From: Diadema setosum
Lineage: Eukaryota; Echinodermata; Echinoidea; Diadematoida; Diadematidae
Direction of reading: 5' to 3'
DNA length: 64,000 nucleotides
Assembly: GCF_964275005.1 (NCBI RefSeq)
Contig: NC_092702.1
Span: 3,597,501 to 3,661,500 of the forward strand
In this document: piece by piece, positions 24,001 to 35,221 of the stretch
Position numbering within the stretch: position 1 is the stretch's first letter
Layout: each line of letters begins with the position of its first letter
Notes under the pieces: model-generated
What the model was told of the DNA's origin: nothing
What the model saw: the letters and a program-made list of their open reading frames with translations, nothing else
Databases searched by the model: none
Position numbers and translations under genes: made by a program

Positions 24001-27000
24001 ACTTGAAGTTGTTGTACTCTGTTACTTTTTAATTAATTATCTCAATTTACTATGTACAAGGGTCAACACTAACTTTTTCTTTTGGTGGCCGGACAGTGAA
24101 ATTTGGTGGCTCGATCAGGCCACTAAAACATATCTTTTTGTGGAAAGTGATGGCCAGACATCTATTTCTGGCAGCCCCAGACCACTGCTGATGTTGAACC
24201 CTGTTATTATCATATTTTACAATTAACACCTCAATGATCCCATCCTACCCCAGGTGAAATGACTGGCCCCAATCTGGCCAGGCTTTCGCTGTCTGAGGCA
24301 AAGCTGAGGAATCTCGCCGAAGGATTGAAACAGATCGCTGCTTCCTCCTACCGGAACGTCGGCCGAGAGGTGAAGCGGACGCTCCTCTCGGACGGCATGC
24401 TCCTGAAGCAGGTCACGGTGCCAATCGGCGTTCTCATGGTGATCTTCGAGTCCCGCCCAGACTGTCTTCCGCAGGTGAGGGGAATATGATGTGAGATGGA
24501 AAGAGTGAGGAGGACAAAGTTGAACCTGTTTTGGTCGTGAAACTGGTTTTAAACTGTTGATATCAATACACACAACACACTATGTACTCCAAATGTCAGC
24601 TGGTAACACCAGAGACTCCAACTCTCCCGTTTTCGACGGGAGATCTCCCGCCGAAAACCCATTTTTGCAAAAATCTCCTGTTCTCCCGCTTGAGATTTAA
24701 TATCTCCCGCCCTGGCTCTGTGTCTCCCATTGGAAAGGATTTCTTACTTATTGCTATTGTATGTTGAAAAAACAAACCTTAGATAGCACCAGAGAGCATC
24801 TAGAACCCTAGGAACTTGGCGCTTTGCACACATCGACTTGGAGTCTCCCGTTTGCTAGGGGTTTCAGGTGGGAGAATCTCCAGATCAGAAGGTGCTTTGG
24901 GTTGGAGTCCCTGTAACACTACATCCTTCATTAGCAGTCTGACACATGTTCACCTTGATCATGTGACTATTTTGGTTGTTGTTGTTGGTTTAATTTTGCT
25001 GAATGTCTATACTCTCTGTGGACACTCTTTCCCAAAAGATGTGACAATTATTAATGCAGGTCTTGGTTTTAGAGAGTAAAGTTGGGTAGGGGAGAGGAAG
25101 GGGAGATTTTGATTTTGCCTCAATTTTGATTTTGCATCAATCTCTGTTGTAACCAGTTGCACCACAACTGGTGTGTTAGTGCATGTAGAGTAGTCCATGC
25201 ATGGACTGGCATAACACTGGTAGTATGATTGTCAGCAAGAGTGATGAATGGACCTTTTTATTAGCAATGAGGCAATTTGTTCAGTTTATCTGAAGAAAAT
25301 GATGAAATATTCAATGCCTCATATGGTTGAGTTTCTTTATCACATTTCCAATATGTTCCTCTTCTCTTACCCCATGGAGGATGAATAGATTTTGCTATAA
25401 AACACATTTTCTGTAGACACCTGCCTGAGTATATGCTGGACTAGTCTTCAACGGGTTAAGCCTGTGGAGCAGTTGAGATTAACTGTAGAATACAGTGTTT
25501 ATGTGATTGTTTGTTTCCAATTCTGTTGTGTATGTGTATTGTCTACCAGGTTGCTGCCCTAGCCATCAGCAGTGCCAACGGCCTCCTGCTGAAGGGAGGA
25601 AAGGAGGCTACCTACAGCAACGAGGCACTCTTCTCTCTCGTGGAGGAGGCCCTGGAGATACATGGAGCCAAGAATGCCATCGCACTGGTAGGTTCATCTC
25701 CCAAGGCCACCCCATCAGACTCTGTGGCACTTCTGTGCTAGCTTTCTGTGCAAATCATGATTACTGATGGTTACAGGTAGAGAGATTTTCATTTGCTTTT
25801 ACTCTTCATGAGTAATATCATATGCTTGATCTGTGTTATCCTGCTTACCGGGCAGCAGCACTACCACTGTGACTGAGCTAAAGCCAGTTCTGACAGTGAA
25901 GTAACACAAAGATTTTTAAACAAATACCCAATGCTTCCCCTCTCTTTCATTCTTTCTTGGTCTTATTCACAATTCTTCAGCCTCTTGTAAGGCAAGTTAT
26001 GATAATGAAGGGAATGTGTTCATTTATTTGTTTTGTGGAGGGAGTGTAGTTACAGAGATTTTTGTTTGCTCATGGATTTTAATGTAGTTCTAGTTCTCAC
26101 TAGTCATTTCTACTGACAAGCCTTAGGCATACTATATTTGCATGAAAAGATTCAGTGCTGTGTATGCAAAGTGACAGAAAGTAAGACAATGTCATAGAAC
26201 TCTGTGTCTAATCTCTCTCAGTGCCATTAAATGAATGAAACTTGCGTTTGAAGGAGAACTGAGTAACCATGGTTGCCCATGAACATCTTTATTCTTTGTC
26301 CATTCCTAACTATAGAATTGAAAATGTTAAAAAAAATAGTCTTGCTCTGCTGAATACCTTTTCTATCCCTATTCAGTAAAACTTTGTGATGATTTCCTGG
26401 CTGGTCTTACTTGGTATTCTCAAATCATCTTGATTCGTATGGATCTTAATGTATAAAGAGAGTAAGGTAGTGTTTCTGTGTATCCACAGTGAAGTGTAAA
26501 TATGAATACATCTATATGTATTTGCACATTCAAATGTGTTGAAACTACTATTTGGTAGGCTCAAAGCTATCATTAAGTCACTGTTGTGCTGTCAAAATTT
26601 TCAAGTGACCCTACTTTGATTACTTTTGTATCAAAACACATTCACCACCCCAAAAGAAAGCTGAAAATCAAACAGAAACAATGACAAACAAGTTTATATG
26701 AATATATTATAACTGAGGTCACGTTGATCCCTTTGCCAAAGTTGAAATCTGTCTGAACTAGATTGATTTGCACAGAGCGCCCTGAGCTTTCATATGCTAT
26801 TTCCCTCTTATAATGTTAAAGTATGTAATACTTTGGATCCATGACAGGTCAACACTAGAGAGGAAGTTGGCGATCTTCTTAAGATGTCAGAAGACATCGG
26901 TCTGGTGATTCCACGAGGCTCCAAGGAGATGGTACAGTTGATCCAGGAACAGAGTGAGGGGATCCCAGTGCTGGGACACAGTGAGGGCATCTGCCATGTC

Positions 27001-30000
27001 TACATCGATGCTGACGCCGACCCAGAAATGGCCCTACGAATCGGTTAGGCTCTCTCTATTCAGTTCTCTGTAAAATGCTATGAACTTGATAAGATTTGTT
27101 TGACCCAGTCCTGGTTGCAGTCTTTATGATGTGAATTGTAACTGTATCATTTTGAGATTGATTGATTGACTGACCGACCAACAGACCAACTAACTGACTG
27201 ACTGACCGACTGAATGACTCACCCAATGACTATGAATAGTGATTGTTGTCTTGATTGTGATGATGGAAATCAAAATGTTGGTGCTGATGTTTGACTACAT
27301 AATGTTGCCTCACAAATCGTTTCCCAGCACAAGGTTTAGAGAATTATGTAATTTGCCCTCTCTTTATTATCTGCTCTGGCATAGATAAAGAATAGACAAT
27401 ATGGTGAAGCACAGGCTTCAGCAATGATAATAATGATAATGATAATAATACATACAATTTCTATAGCGCCATTCTCCACTCTGATTAAATGCTCAAGGCG
27501 CTTTACATCAAAGCAAAAATACTGAAAATACATACACATGATGTGAAAGATATTGTGTCAATTTCCCACATGCAGTGCGAGATTCCAAGTGTGACTACCC
27601 AGCAGCATGTAATGCCATGGAGACACTGCTCATCCACAAGGCACACCGGCATACGCAGGTCTTCGAGGACATCCTAGACATGCTTCGCTCAGAAAATGTA
27701 AGACCACGGATATGGGGGGGGGGGGGTAGTGACATATGTAAGGTCATTAACTGAGAGCCACCATTCTGTAAAGTCCATAGATGATTTTAAGAGTCTTTTG
27801 AAAGTGTATGTTTTTAACTTGGCATTGAATTAGGCATTGGGCTGTATGTCAAAATTTTGTCTCACTTCAGCTTTTCTTGTTTTCTCTTCTCTCTCTCTCT
27901 CTATCAGGTCTATTTTCCTTCATTTTTATATTTTCCTTCCTGTAATGTGCATGAAAACAGTATTTTTTTTTTTTTTTTTTTTGGTGTGTGTATGATATGC
28001 ACTGTATAGATATGGTTTATTATTACTATGGGATTAACACCTTAATCTCAAGTCAACAGTCGTTTTATTATGAGACTAATAACTGGATACTGTTATGATG
28101 CTATTAGCTGTGGCCTACACCTTCAAAATATTGTAGGAAGTTTTAAAGAAAACTGGGATCAGCAGAACCTGACATGTTGTAGATTATCCAAAGTGCAAGC
28201 CTTGATCAAATGCATCAGTGAACAGTGAATCTCAAACCCTCTTATACTGGCACGCATCAAGTAACATTCACAGAAGAAATGAAATGAAAATCCAAAGCTT
28301 GTGGAAGATTAGTGATGTTCTACCTTTGAACAGTGAAGCATCATCTGCATGCATCTTTATCCTCCTTTCTTTGCTTTGTACATCAGGTCAAGTTCAACCC
28401 AGGGCCACGCCTCGCCCGCTCCCTCAAATTTGGTCCCAAAGAGGCGCGGTCCATGAGCATGGAGTACGGCGCCCTGGAGTGCGCCGTTGAGATCGTGGAC
28501 GATGTCGAAGCTGCCATCAACCACATCCACCGATACGGCAGCTCGCACACGGATGTGGTGGTCACAGAGAATGGTAAGTGTTGGGGAGAAAATCGAGACA
28601 ATATTGCTGTCTGCATGGCAATCTTTCTTCTATGTGTGAATTCACTACCCTGTAGAAAATCATGGTAAAAGAAAGATTGCTGGCACAGTGCATTCCCATT
28701 ATAACGAAACTCTTGTTACAAGGAAGCAAAGATTCAGGTCCCCAAGTCATTGTCTATGTGTGTATGTTTGTATACTTTATTGTTTGGCAATATAAAGAAA
28801 GAAAACTGCTGGTCCCAAGGACTTCACTGTAACCGGAGCCACCTGTATGGTGCAATTCCTTGATTTGACTTTGCACAACACGTTTCTAGTCAGTATATGC
28901 CTGATTGTACAGTTTTACTCCAGAGGTCAGAAACAAAAGAAAAGTGCCATTGATCACCAGAATTTGGAAGTGTCCACGAGGCCTACAATTTGTACATTAC
29001 CTTTGATTTCTGAGTTGATCGTTTGTGCTGTTTTAGTAATAGGTTTGGCACAGTGCATTCACTTGTTTTGTTCACTGGGCAGAGAAGGTAATCAAGGAGT
29101 GTGGAAAATCATGAGAAATGAGAAATTATTCTGCGTTAAGGGTGAATGAAAGTGATAGTTATAGAATTTTGTGATTTGCATTTCTGTTGGTTACCAATCT
29201 GTTGTTTCTGTTTGTGCATGGATGTTTGGCATCACAGAGGAGACCGCACAAAGATTCCTCAGTAGTGTAGACAGTGCCTGTGTCTTCCACAACGCCAGCA
29301 CTCGCTTCTCAGATGGCTACCGCTTTGGACTAGGTGAGAATCTTTTGTAGATGTGATGATGGTGATAATGGGGATGATGGTGGATGGCCTGTTGATGATG
29401 TTGATGATGATGATGGTGGTGATGATGATGATGTTGATGATGATGATGATGAAGGGGATTGTAATTATGGCAATGATGATAATGATGATGATGATAAATT
29501 AATGATGGTGAGGATGATAGTGATGAGTATGATTGTGGTGATGGTGATGATGGTGATGATAGTGATGATGGTGATGTTGGTGATGATGGTGATGATGATG
29601 GTGATGATGATGGTGATGATGATAATGATGGTGAGAATAACAATTATGACATCACCATCATTGCCATCATCATCAACCTCATTTCATCATGCCTCCACCC
29701 CAAAGGCTGCTAGAGGCATTATATTCATACTGTTACCTTTGCGTAAATGCTGACATTATTATTCAATGGTAAGCTGCTAAGGCTCTCTGGATAAGACCAT
29801 AATTATATGATAGACTCTCAATTATAAGATACCTGGTTTGTGTCCTCTGGCAGCAGTGGTTGTGCCCTAAGGCAAGTCACTTAATGCTCATTATCTGGTC
29901 CTTCAGAGTCCCATGGTGTCCCATTGCTGTTAAGCATTAATGTCCCACTTTGTGGCCGTGTTAAATTAAGTCCAAACACAACACATTTTTTTTTTTCATT

Positions 30001-30646
30001 TTCCCATTTTGTTCATATGTGCCCTGCATATGTGGTCTTATCACTTACTGTAGGATCAAAGAGGAGACCTTCACAAATGGTAGGACTCTGGATTTGTGGT
30101 CTTCAACTTACACTAGGATAAAAGAAAATAGATCTGCACAAATGGTAGAACTAATCAAACAGCAGTGTTATTGTGAGCTGATATAACAATTACCAGTATG
30201 GTCTGCAGAAAATATCTGATACCCATTTTGACCTACCGGTACAACTTTGTGAAATGCCCAATAATACTTCCAATAAAACTCTCACTCCCTCCTTATTCAA
30301 TCCCTCCCCCTTCATCTCAAAGTGAAAGGCAAACACAGAGAATAAAAGAAGTATGTGAGAAACAAATTGGTAAAAAAAAAATTGTTTTAAAGAACACATC
30401 AATGCGAATTTGAATGGATTTTGTCCCCCCCCCCCCTTTAACATGTCAGGAGCTGAAGTGGGCATCAGTACCACCCGAATCCACGCCCGTGGACCAGTAG
30501 GCGTGGAGGGACTCCTCACCACCAAATGGATCCTGGAGGGGTCAGGAGACACTGTGCAGGAGTACACGGAGGGAGGACCAAAGAGATTCCTCCACCAAGA
30601 GCTGGAGCCAGAGAGCCAAGAAGTGCCGGAGGAGGCGACCGCTTAA
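14654..30646 (+). CDS. ALDH18A1: Delta-1-pyrroline-5-carboxylate synthase (P5CS), complete gene, 14 coding exons
   Basis: This is a bifunctional mitochondrial enzyme that turns glutamate into gamma-glutamyl phosphate (ATP) and then into glutamate semialdehyde/P5C (NADPH), the entry to proline and ornithine synthesis. Coding exons: 14654-15043, 15656-15790, 16460-16564, 17570-17722, 21499-21714, 22670-22879, 23534-23630, 24254-24474, 25550-25687, 26848-27043, 27576-27697, 28387-28573, 29238-29333, 30450-30646. All introns are GT-AG and all phases join, giving 820 residues (human about 795). Residues 1 to about 90 are a Ser/Arg-rich, poorly conserved leader. The kinase domain is about 95-385 and the reductase domain about 395-815, with the conserved cysteine at about 604 in GHSEGIC. 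The start is the first ATG in frame, and an in-frame TAA lies upstream at 14549 in the same exon. The identification is by close residue-level match to the animal family; exon edges are by eye and have no transcript support. Confidence 0.97.
15235..15490. mobile_element. Miniature inverted-repeat element in P5CS intron 1
   Basis: The left edge GGGCAGCGCCATTA, with GCGGTGTCTCATCC and a C-run, is the imperfect reverse complement of the right edge (G-run, GGCTGGGACACCGC, TAATGGCTGCGCCC). The terminal repeats are about 55 bp. The short central part has three G/TGCGCGA repeats. Frames through it on both strands give related peptides for that reason. Confidence 0.65.
15656..15790 (+). CDS. ALDH18A1: P5CS coding exon 2
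   Basis: Residues 131-175, kinase domain. It contains [14 protein letters not shown], the conserved glycine-rich substrate-binding motif of amino-acid kinases. Acceptor CTGGCTCAG, donor CGG|GTAAGT, phase 0 at both ends. Confidence 0.93.
16460..16564 (+). CDS. ALDH18A1: P5CS coding exon 3
   Basis: Residues 176-210, kinase domain, with the family stretch [19 protein letters not shown]. Acceptor CACCGTGCAG, donor CAG|GTGAGT, phase 0. The residues before RACAAAGQ are shorter and diverge from vertebrate P5CS, a normally variable loop. Confidence 0.93.
17570..17722 (+). CDS. ALDH18A1: P5CS coding exon 4 (with a possible alternative donor)
   Basis: Residues 211-261, kinase domain. [20 protein letters not shown] is the conserved glutamate-binding region with the N-x-N-D core. 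The chosen donor is GGG|GTAAGA at 17723. A second donor, GAG|GTAACG, lies 12 nt downstream and keeps the frame; see findings. This exon end matches the place where mammalian P5CS makes its long and short isoforms. Confidence 0.93.
18353..19508. mobile_element. Outer element of a nested pair in P5CS intron 4, TA target
   Basis: Left GTTACGGTCAGACTGTGATC, continuing into CTCGAGGATAGCTATCTTCG, pairs with the right end near 19453-19508 (AGCTTATCCTCGAAGATAG ... CTGTCTGAACGTAAC) over about 56 bases with a handful of mismatches. TA flanks both edges (18351-18352 and 19509-19510), the Tc1/mariner-type target. Removing the inner insertion leaves about 370 bp, a non-autonomous size. GAGGATAGCTATC modules recur inside. 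Confidence 0.7.
18514..19286. mobile_element. Inner piggyBac-type miniature element nested in the outer element
   Basis: TTAA duplications stand at 18510-18513 and 19287-19290. The ends are inverted: CCCTAAAAAGACTGGG at the left, CCCAGTCTTTTTAGGG at the right. The TTAA target plus CCCT terminus is the piggyBac pattern. Each end also carries a self-complementary G-run/C-run hairpin (about 18527-18557 and 19222-19248). The interior is AT-rich with no transposase. Confidence 0.75.
19536..19745. mobile_element. Short inverted-repeat element (ACTGTAAA ends), copy 1
   Basis: Starts ACTGTAAAACCAGACATTT and ends ACATTTCTTGCTTTACAGT, imperfect inverted ends. The interior segment GCCAGTGGCAATTTGC ... 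GCGAAAAAGGCCATTGGCTTC matches the element near 36110-36320. Confidence 0.6.
20430..21324. mobile_element. Minisatellite-bearing element in P5CS intron 4
   Basis: Flanked by TGTCCCCGCCG (left) and its reverse complement CGGCGGGGACA (right). After a (GTCTGTCC)-rich stretch come five full units of about 140-160 bp plus a partial sixth, each with ATGCTACTCCTTCGCCATTT, CTAACCCGATTT, a GGCACTAGGTGAGGGCTTC-like segment and a TGACCTTTGACC-rich end. Units start near 20540, 20686, 20827, 20986, 21145 and 21303. Confidence 0.75.
21499..21714 (+). CDS. ALDH18A1: P5CS coding exon 5
   Basis: Residues 262-333, kinase domain, following the 3.8-kb intron 4. It holds [15 protein letters not shown], the SDVDG motif (about 288-292) and GLGGMESK (about 326-333), matching the nucleotide-binding end of glutamate kinases. 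Acceptor CCTTCAAG is AAG rather than the commoner CAG. Donor AAG|GTGAGG, phase 0. Confidence 0.93.
22670..22879 (+). CDS. ALDH18A1: P5CS coding exon 6 (end of kinase, linker)
   Basis: Residues 334-403. [19 protein letters not shown] and [11 protein letters not shown] end the kinase domain; the following residues up to LQALAPEE form the linker to the reductase. The acceptor TTTAAAG is weak, with a poor pyrimidine tract, but frame and homology across the junction (ESK|VKAA) are exact. Donor GAG|GTGTGA is also weak. Phase 0 at both ends. Confidence 0.9.
23333..23359. repeat. Perfect 27-base palindrome in P5CS intron 6
   Basis: TTGAGCATGTTGC and GCAACATGCTCAA flank a single central A at 23346. 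The same eight-residue peptide appears in frames on both strands here for this reason. No further function is seen. Confidence 0.8.
23534..23630 (+). CDS. ALDH18A1: P5CS coding exon 7 (start of reductase domain)
   Basis: Residues 404-435 plus the first base of codon 436. [12 protein letters not shown] opens the gamma-glutamyl-phosphate reductase domain and matches the family (RAEIIHHLADLL in human). Acceptor TTTGACAG, donor AGAA|GTGAGT, phase 1. Confidence 0.92.
24254..24474 (+). CDS. ALDH18A1: P5CS coding exon 8
   Basis: Completes Ser436 and runs to residue 509. The segment from [15 protein letters not shown] to [19 protein letters not shown] is the aldehyde-dehydrogenase-like cofactor-binding core of the reductase (PIGV at about 492-495, FESRPD at about 500-505). 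Acceptor CTACCCCAG, donor CAG|GTGAGG. Confidence 0.93.
24605..24915. mobile_element. Possible inverted-repeat element in P5CS intron 8
   Basis: AGAGACTCCAAC at the left pairs with GTTGGAGTCCCT at the right. The interior is rich in TCTCCCG/CGGGAGA motifs, including CTCCCGTTTTCGACGGGAG as a stem. Ends are short, so the limits are tentative. Confidence 0.4.
25550..25687 (+). CDS. ALDH18A1: P5CS coding exon 9
   Basis: Residues 510-555. [20 protein letters not shown] is the next conserved reductase block and contains the [10 protein letters not shown] motif. Acceptor TGTCTACCAG, donor CTG|GTAGGT, phase 0. Confidence 0.93.
26848..27043 (+). CDS. ALDH18A1: P5CS coding exon 10 (catalytic cysteine)
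   Basis: Residues 556-620 plus one base of codon 621. It has LVIPRGS and then [14 protein letters not shown]; the cysteine (about residue 604) is the family's thioester-forming nucleophile. Acceptor ATGACAG, donor ATCG|GTTAGG, phase 1. The donor is atypical (GTTAGG) but is the only choice that restores VRDSK at the next exon. Confidence 0.91.
27150..27225. repeat. Degenerate GACT/GATT tetranucleotide repeat in P5CS intron 10
   Basis: Runs from GATTGATTGACTGACCGACC to GACTGAATGACTCACC with a 4-base period and many substitutions. Confidence 0.7.
27421..27515. repeat. Interspersed repeat fragment with AGCGCC...GGCGCTTTACA in intron 10
   Basis: An (AATGAT)n start is followed by TTTCTATAGCGCCATTCTCC and GCTCAAGGCGCTTTACATC. 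This module resembles one I recall as dispersed in many animal genomes. The family is not assigned. Confidence 0.45.
27576..27697 (+). CDS. ALDH18A1: P5CS coding exon 11
   Basis: Completes Val621 and runs to residue 661. [20 protein letters not shown] is a highly conserved reductase stretch; the tail is less conserved. Acceptor CACATGCAG, donor AAT|GTAAGA, phase 0. A run of 13 G follows about 17 bases into the intron. Confidence 0.92.
28387..28573 (+). CDS. ALDH18A1: P5CS coding exon 12
   Basis: Residues 662-723 plus one base of codon 724. Conserved blocks are [20 protein letters not shown] and [17 protein letters not shown], the oligomerisation/cofactor half of the reductase. Acceptor GTACATCAG, donor ATG|GTAAGT, phase 1. 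It is GC-rich relative to its introns. Confidence 0.93.
28684..28835. mobile_element. Decayed copy of a CAGTG-ended inverted-repeat element in intron 12
   Basis: CAGTGCATTCCCATTATAAC matches the left end of the element at 35765, and AGGACTTCACTGTAACCGGAG at the right is a mutated counterpart of its right end. Confidence 0.5.
29238..29333 (+). CDS. ALDH18A1: P5CS coding exon 13
   Basis: Completes Glu724 and runs to residue 755 plus one base of Gly756. It contains [20 protein letters not shown], one of the most invariant P5CS segments. Acceptor GGCATCACAG, donor CTAG|GTGAGA. A GAT-rich microsatellite begins a few bases past the donor. Confidence 0.93.
29342..29640. repeat. (GATGAT)n/(GGTGAT)n microsatellite in P5CS intron 13
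   Basis: About 300 bases of trinucleotide GAT and GGT variants directly after the exon 13 donor. It reads as Asp/Met-rich or His/Ser-rich peptides in several frames, none a gene. Confidence 0.92.
29850..29925. repeat. SINE-core-like fragment in P5CS intron 13
   Basis: GGTTGTGCCCTAAGGCAAGT and CACTTAATGCTCATT match the core of the tRNA-derived unit at 56720 (GGTTGTGTCC ... AAGGCACTTTATCCTCATT). The tRNA-like head is not preserved. Confidence 0.4.
30450..30646 (+). CDS. ALDH18A1: P5CS coding exon 14 (C-terminus and stop)
   Basis: Completes Gly756 and ends at residue 820 with [23 protein letters not shown] and LLTTKW are the conserved C-terminal reductase motifs; the last 25 or so residues are Glu-rich and not conserved. 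Acceptor AACATGTCAG follows a C-run polypyrimidine tract. Confidence 0.94.
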
Positions 30647-33600
30647 TTATCTGGAACGACGAAAACAAACTGGGCCGAATCCACTAATGTGGTACTAATG
30701 TAAACCATGGTTTATGCAAATTTCTTCAGCGTAGATACGATTGACATATTGCGTGTGCCAACAGATGTCCAGTAACAGACGCACATTGATATGCCCATGT
30801 CAAAGGTATGCCTATTTCATGCTTAATTTAGACCACAATCTAAATTTGTACCATGGTCTAGGTTTAAACCAGGTTTTTAACCACCCATGTGAATTTGGGC
30901 CAAAGAGTTTATGAAATAAGTGGCCAGTTGTTATATTGCATTTGAATTCTGTTAACTTTTATCTTTTTTTCTTTCTTTGCTTGACTTAACAGTATATCAT
31001 GACATTACTTTAAGGTCCTGACCTTGCTGTAATAATTGAAGGTTATCTTTTTCGTGAGCTCTTTCTGAGATGGTTTAAAGTGGGAGTATCATCTGATGTC
31101 ATTAAAACTGACTGTGTTAAGATTGCCCCCTGTAGGTTTAGAAATATTTGATTCTGAATTAAAACTGTCTCTCAAGACTTAAAGCCTGTTTGGATGGTTT
31201 CCAGAGTGGTCATGAATCTTAATTCCATGTTTCCACTCGAATTCAGAAAACAGGAATCTTGATGAGATTTTATTCAATTCATTTTGTTCTTTTGAGCTGC
31301 TCTTATGTACCATTCTTTATAGGATCAGTGGTTTGTATACATGCTTTGATAACAGAGCTTACCAGCTTTTTAGTTTTAGAAGACAGTTTGGATAAATAAT
31401 CATGATATGGCAAATCTTGCCATGGCTTTCAACTAATGGGGTAGACTTCAGGCCAGTTGATAGATTTAGAGCACTGAATTGGTGAGAGAAAAGTCAGCAT
31501 TGAAACGGAATATTGAACACAATTTGACTGTTGTATATTGCCACAAGCTACGTGTATAGAGGTATTTCCTCTCCAAGACTGTAAAGAACATCTCAAGTGA
31601 TGGCATTCCTTGAAGCATGTAGTTCTATTTTAAGAGGTTTGCTGTGCAGCAATTTGTAAATTGAGTTTGCACATATCAGAAATGATATGTTAATAGTACT
31701 TCCACCCTTGAAGGTGATGGAGGCACTTCACATTTTTATTTTTTATTTTTTTCCTGTCACCAAAAGAACTAATCAGAGTACATTGTAGAGTTTGGATCAA
31801 AATATTGGCAAAGGTCTAATGTTTTAGATTGTTACAGACAATTTGCATTAAATGAAAAATGAGATTGGAAAACTGGTGATAAAAAGCTGGTTAACAGAAA
31901 TCATAACTTCTTCATTGCTGTTTTTTTTCCCCTCCATTTATCACAAAATTACGCTGTAGGCTTTCCAGTACCTTGAAATATGATGTTCACAGTTCATGTT
32001 TTAGTTTTGTTTTTTTATGCTTGCACCATTGTAGTATTTCTTGCTACTTTTCATGTTATCCTGATGTATTGAGCATTGCTGATCAGATTTTTGGTATTCC
32101 AAACTCAACCTTTCCGAGAGCTGTTTCTATTGACTTGTGCCAGTACCTTTTCATGGGAAGGTGGGCAGAATTTTTGAAATAACTAGCATGACTCCATTCC
32201 TTTTAAAGAAGACACTATGTCTATCTAGAAATGTATGCTTCATTGTAATATACTACATTCATTATCATTGACTTACTGTAGCACACAGGGTGTTTGTGTA
32301 TCCAGTTTTTCTAAGTTTTCTCTCTTGCAGTGTAATGTATGTATCAAAAATGTTCTATACAGCGTATGGTCCAAGTAAAGCGAGACTTGTTCCTCTGTAT
32401 CCTTAATTTTCTTCTTTAGTTTTGGGGATTCTTTAAAAGTTTCTATGCCATTTCTGTATTATACTACAATGATTCAATCTACATACCTTGATACTCAAGT
32501 GGAAGCTTTTCTGGATACAGTACATGTATAAGTATTTCATTCTGCTATTAACAGCCATGCATCTTACACACCTCCCAACCATTCTGAATTTGGAGGAAAG
32601 AATCTGAATTTTGACCATTCCCACTTCTTGTTTCTGTGGGATTTTCCTTTTTTTCGTGATAATTTTACTACATACTCCTATGGATATTGCTCTTTCTTTC
32701 CTACTTTTGAGCCAAATCATCCCTATTTTTCAGTCAGAAAGGTTGGGAGGTCTTTATCTTAGTAACTTCACCTTTCTTTTTTTTTTCCTGTTTTTTTTTT
32801 AAATGAACCAATGTGTTTGTGTCATCAAATTATAGAAACATACTTGTCATACTCAAAGATTAGTAACAGTTGAATTGGATTTTCCCTCATGCCACAGAAT
32901 ATCTGCTTCCATTGATTTCATACATTATATGGATGACATATTATACATGTTCTATCATCATCTTAGGCTGTTTGAAAAAGAGGTGCTGCTTCATACTCAA
33001 AGAAGACTCGGAGGCCATTGAAATGAAAATGTGCAATAATGTTTGCCGAACCCGACCATCTTGAAAATCTTTGCGCCTGCATGATATCCGTATGTTACTT
33101 ATTTTCCCTTTGAAAATACATGTAATCTACTTATGCTTGTCATAGATTCGTCCATGTATTACCTGATGTTTTGAAGATTTTAACAAGTATGGTTATGGGC
33201 ATGGGAGATTGTATTATCCAGCAGTAACCAGAACTGTGAAGAAGCAGCGTTTGTATGACACGCGTCATTTGTGTAGAAACTCGGGAAAAAGAGAAGTGAG
33301 ATGGATGCTCTCAGCAGCTGAGGGGAGTGATGGAGGAAGAATCGAAAATATTCTTGTAAAATCTCTTTTTTTCATTTCATTTACAAAGCATAATGTCGAG
33401 ATAATCATATTTTTGCTATTTTTGAAAATTTGATTCTTCAGTAAATGAGCAATAATGTGTTTGTTTTTTTTGAAGGAATGCATTAATTACCTTCATTCTT
33501 GCGAGTTCTTTGGCACCGAGCAAAGGATTCCTGTTTTGCACAAACCACTGAAATAGCTCATGCTTGTTTCTCAGCTAGGAGTGCTAGCTCTGTTTTGTTA

Positions 33601-35183
33601 TGTAGATTTTGCAGGGAGGCATGCTGTCTTCTAGTGCTCCGATAAAGTATTACCGATACATCATTGTGAAACTTAAGGCGTCTGTGGGTTAAGCACAAAA
33701 AAATGTTACTCTGCTTCTGCTGCAGTGTGTAATGTGGTGCGACAGTACGTGTATGCTGCCTAACCCTTTGGCTCACTAGCTTCATCATTTCAAAACCAAA
33801 GAATGCAGAGGATAACGGCCAAGTTGGCAGACTATTCTGAAATATGTAAACAACTATGATGTAACCCTCAGGGTACTTAACCGTAATGAAAGTTCACCAC
33901 CATGTGTATCCATTCCATATTCAATTTTGATCCCGCAAACAAGCTGTGCATGTGGCAAGCATGATGGAAGTGGAACAGATGGCAGAAAATTGATACTAAC
34001 TGAGGCTACTCATTTTTTTTTTTTCTTTCTAGTATCTGAAGGAGATATAATTTGTGGAAGCCAAATGATTGGATGTAGATTTCATTTAACACAGCAGTTA
34101 TACCATCCATGTGCCAACTGACAATCTCATTGTGATCTCTATGGTCCTACTGTTCAATCACCTGTTCATTCCTTTGATATGATGGTGACATGGTTTTAAG
34201 TATTCAGTGTAGAATTTTGATAGCATCAGCTGTCATTAAGAAAGCCATATATCATTATACATGCACATTTAGTTCATTTCCCCTTTGATGTTTGTTTTGA
34301 GGGGGTAGTTTGTAGCTTTAAGGCTTTTTTTTTTAATAAATAGATTGTACACTGTACATGATGGGAGAGAGATGGATGGGGGAGGGGGTAAGCTGAAGAT
34401 CCCTTTGATGTATTTTTGCAGTAAGTTCTTGTCACGAAGGAATTTGAACTGTATTTTATGCCTGCCTTGTGCCCTTATCTTTACACATAATTTAGTGTTC
34501 TGTCTTAATTTGATATTAGGACTTAATGATAAATTCATCCAAATGATTGGAATTTTGCTGATGAGCTTCCATAAGTAGTTAACAACAACAATTTAGCTTC
34601 ATATCACATTGATTACTTTGTGTCGTAATAAATTGTGCAGTCATTGATAGTGGTCAGAGTAATTTCAGACATAATGACTTCATAAAAGAAAAATAAAATG
34701 AGGATATGGCAACCATAATGATACATGAATGTCATTTATTGGAATGGATTAGAGTAATTGATAAAAAGGAATTATTTAATGAGATATCCATGCATTAGTA
34801 TTCTCTTGTTTTAGTTTTTTCTTTCTTTCTTTTAACAGCTCCCAATATGAAGGATGTTGATTCTGTTTGTCAATGTGCATGTATTTGTATATTACACCAT
34901 GTGCTATAGCTCCTACACAGGTAGAAATTTTCATGGTCCATTCCCCTCCCCCCTTTTTACCATGATGTCAGAATTTCAAAATAGCTCAGTTTGGTTTAGT
35001 ACTGAACATGGGTTCATGCAGGAGCAGTTCATGGCTTTGTAAGCTTGGGTGAGTTATGTAGATTTCTGGTATAGGCCTACATTGTAGTACAGACCAATCA
35101 GGAAAAGGGGGGAGGGGGGGAGCAGGGAATGTAAAGTTGTGTCATGTGATGTCAGATTGAGATAAAAATGAAGAAACGTGTAT

Positions 35184-35221
<38 letters not shown>

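Noticed and set aside
29317..29753. Long open frames on both strands rich in Asp/Met or His/Ser
   Set aside because: They are translations of a GAT trinucleotide repeat in P5CS intron 13, with no domain and no codon signal.
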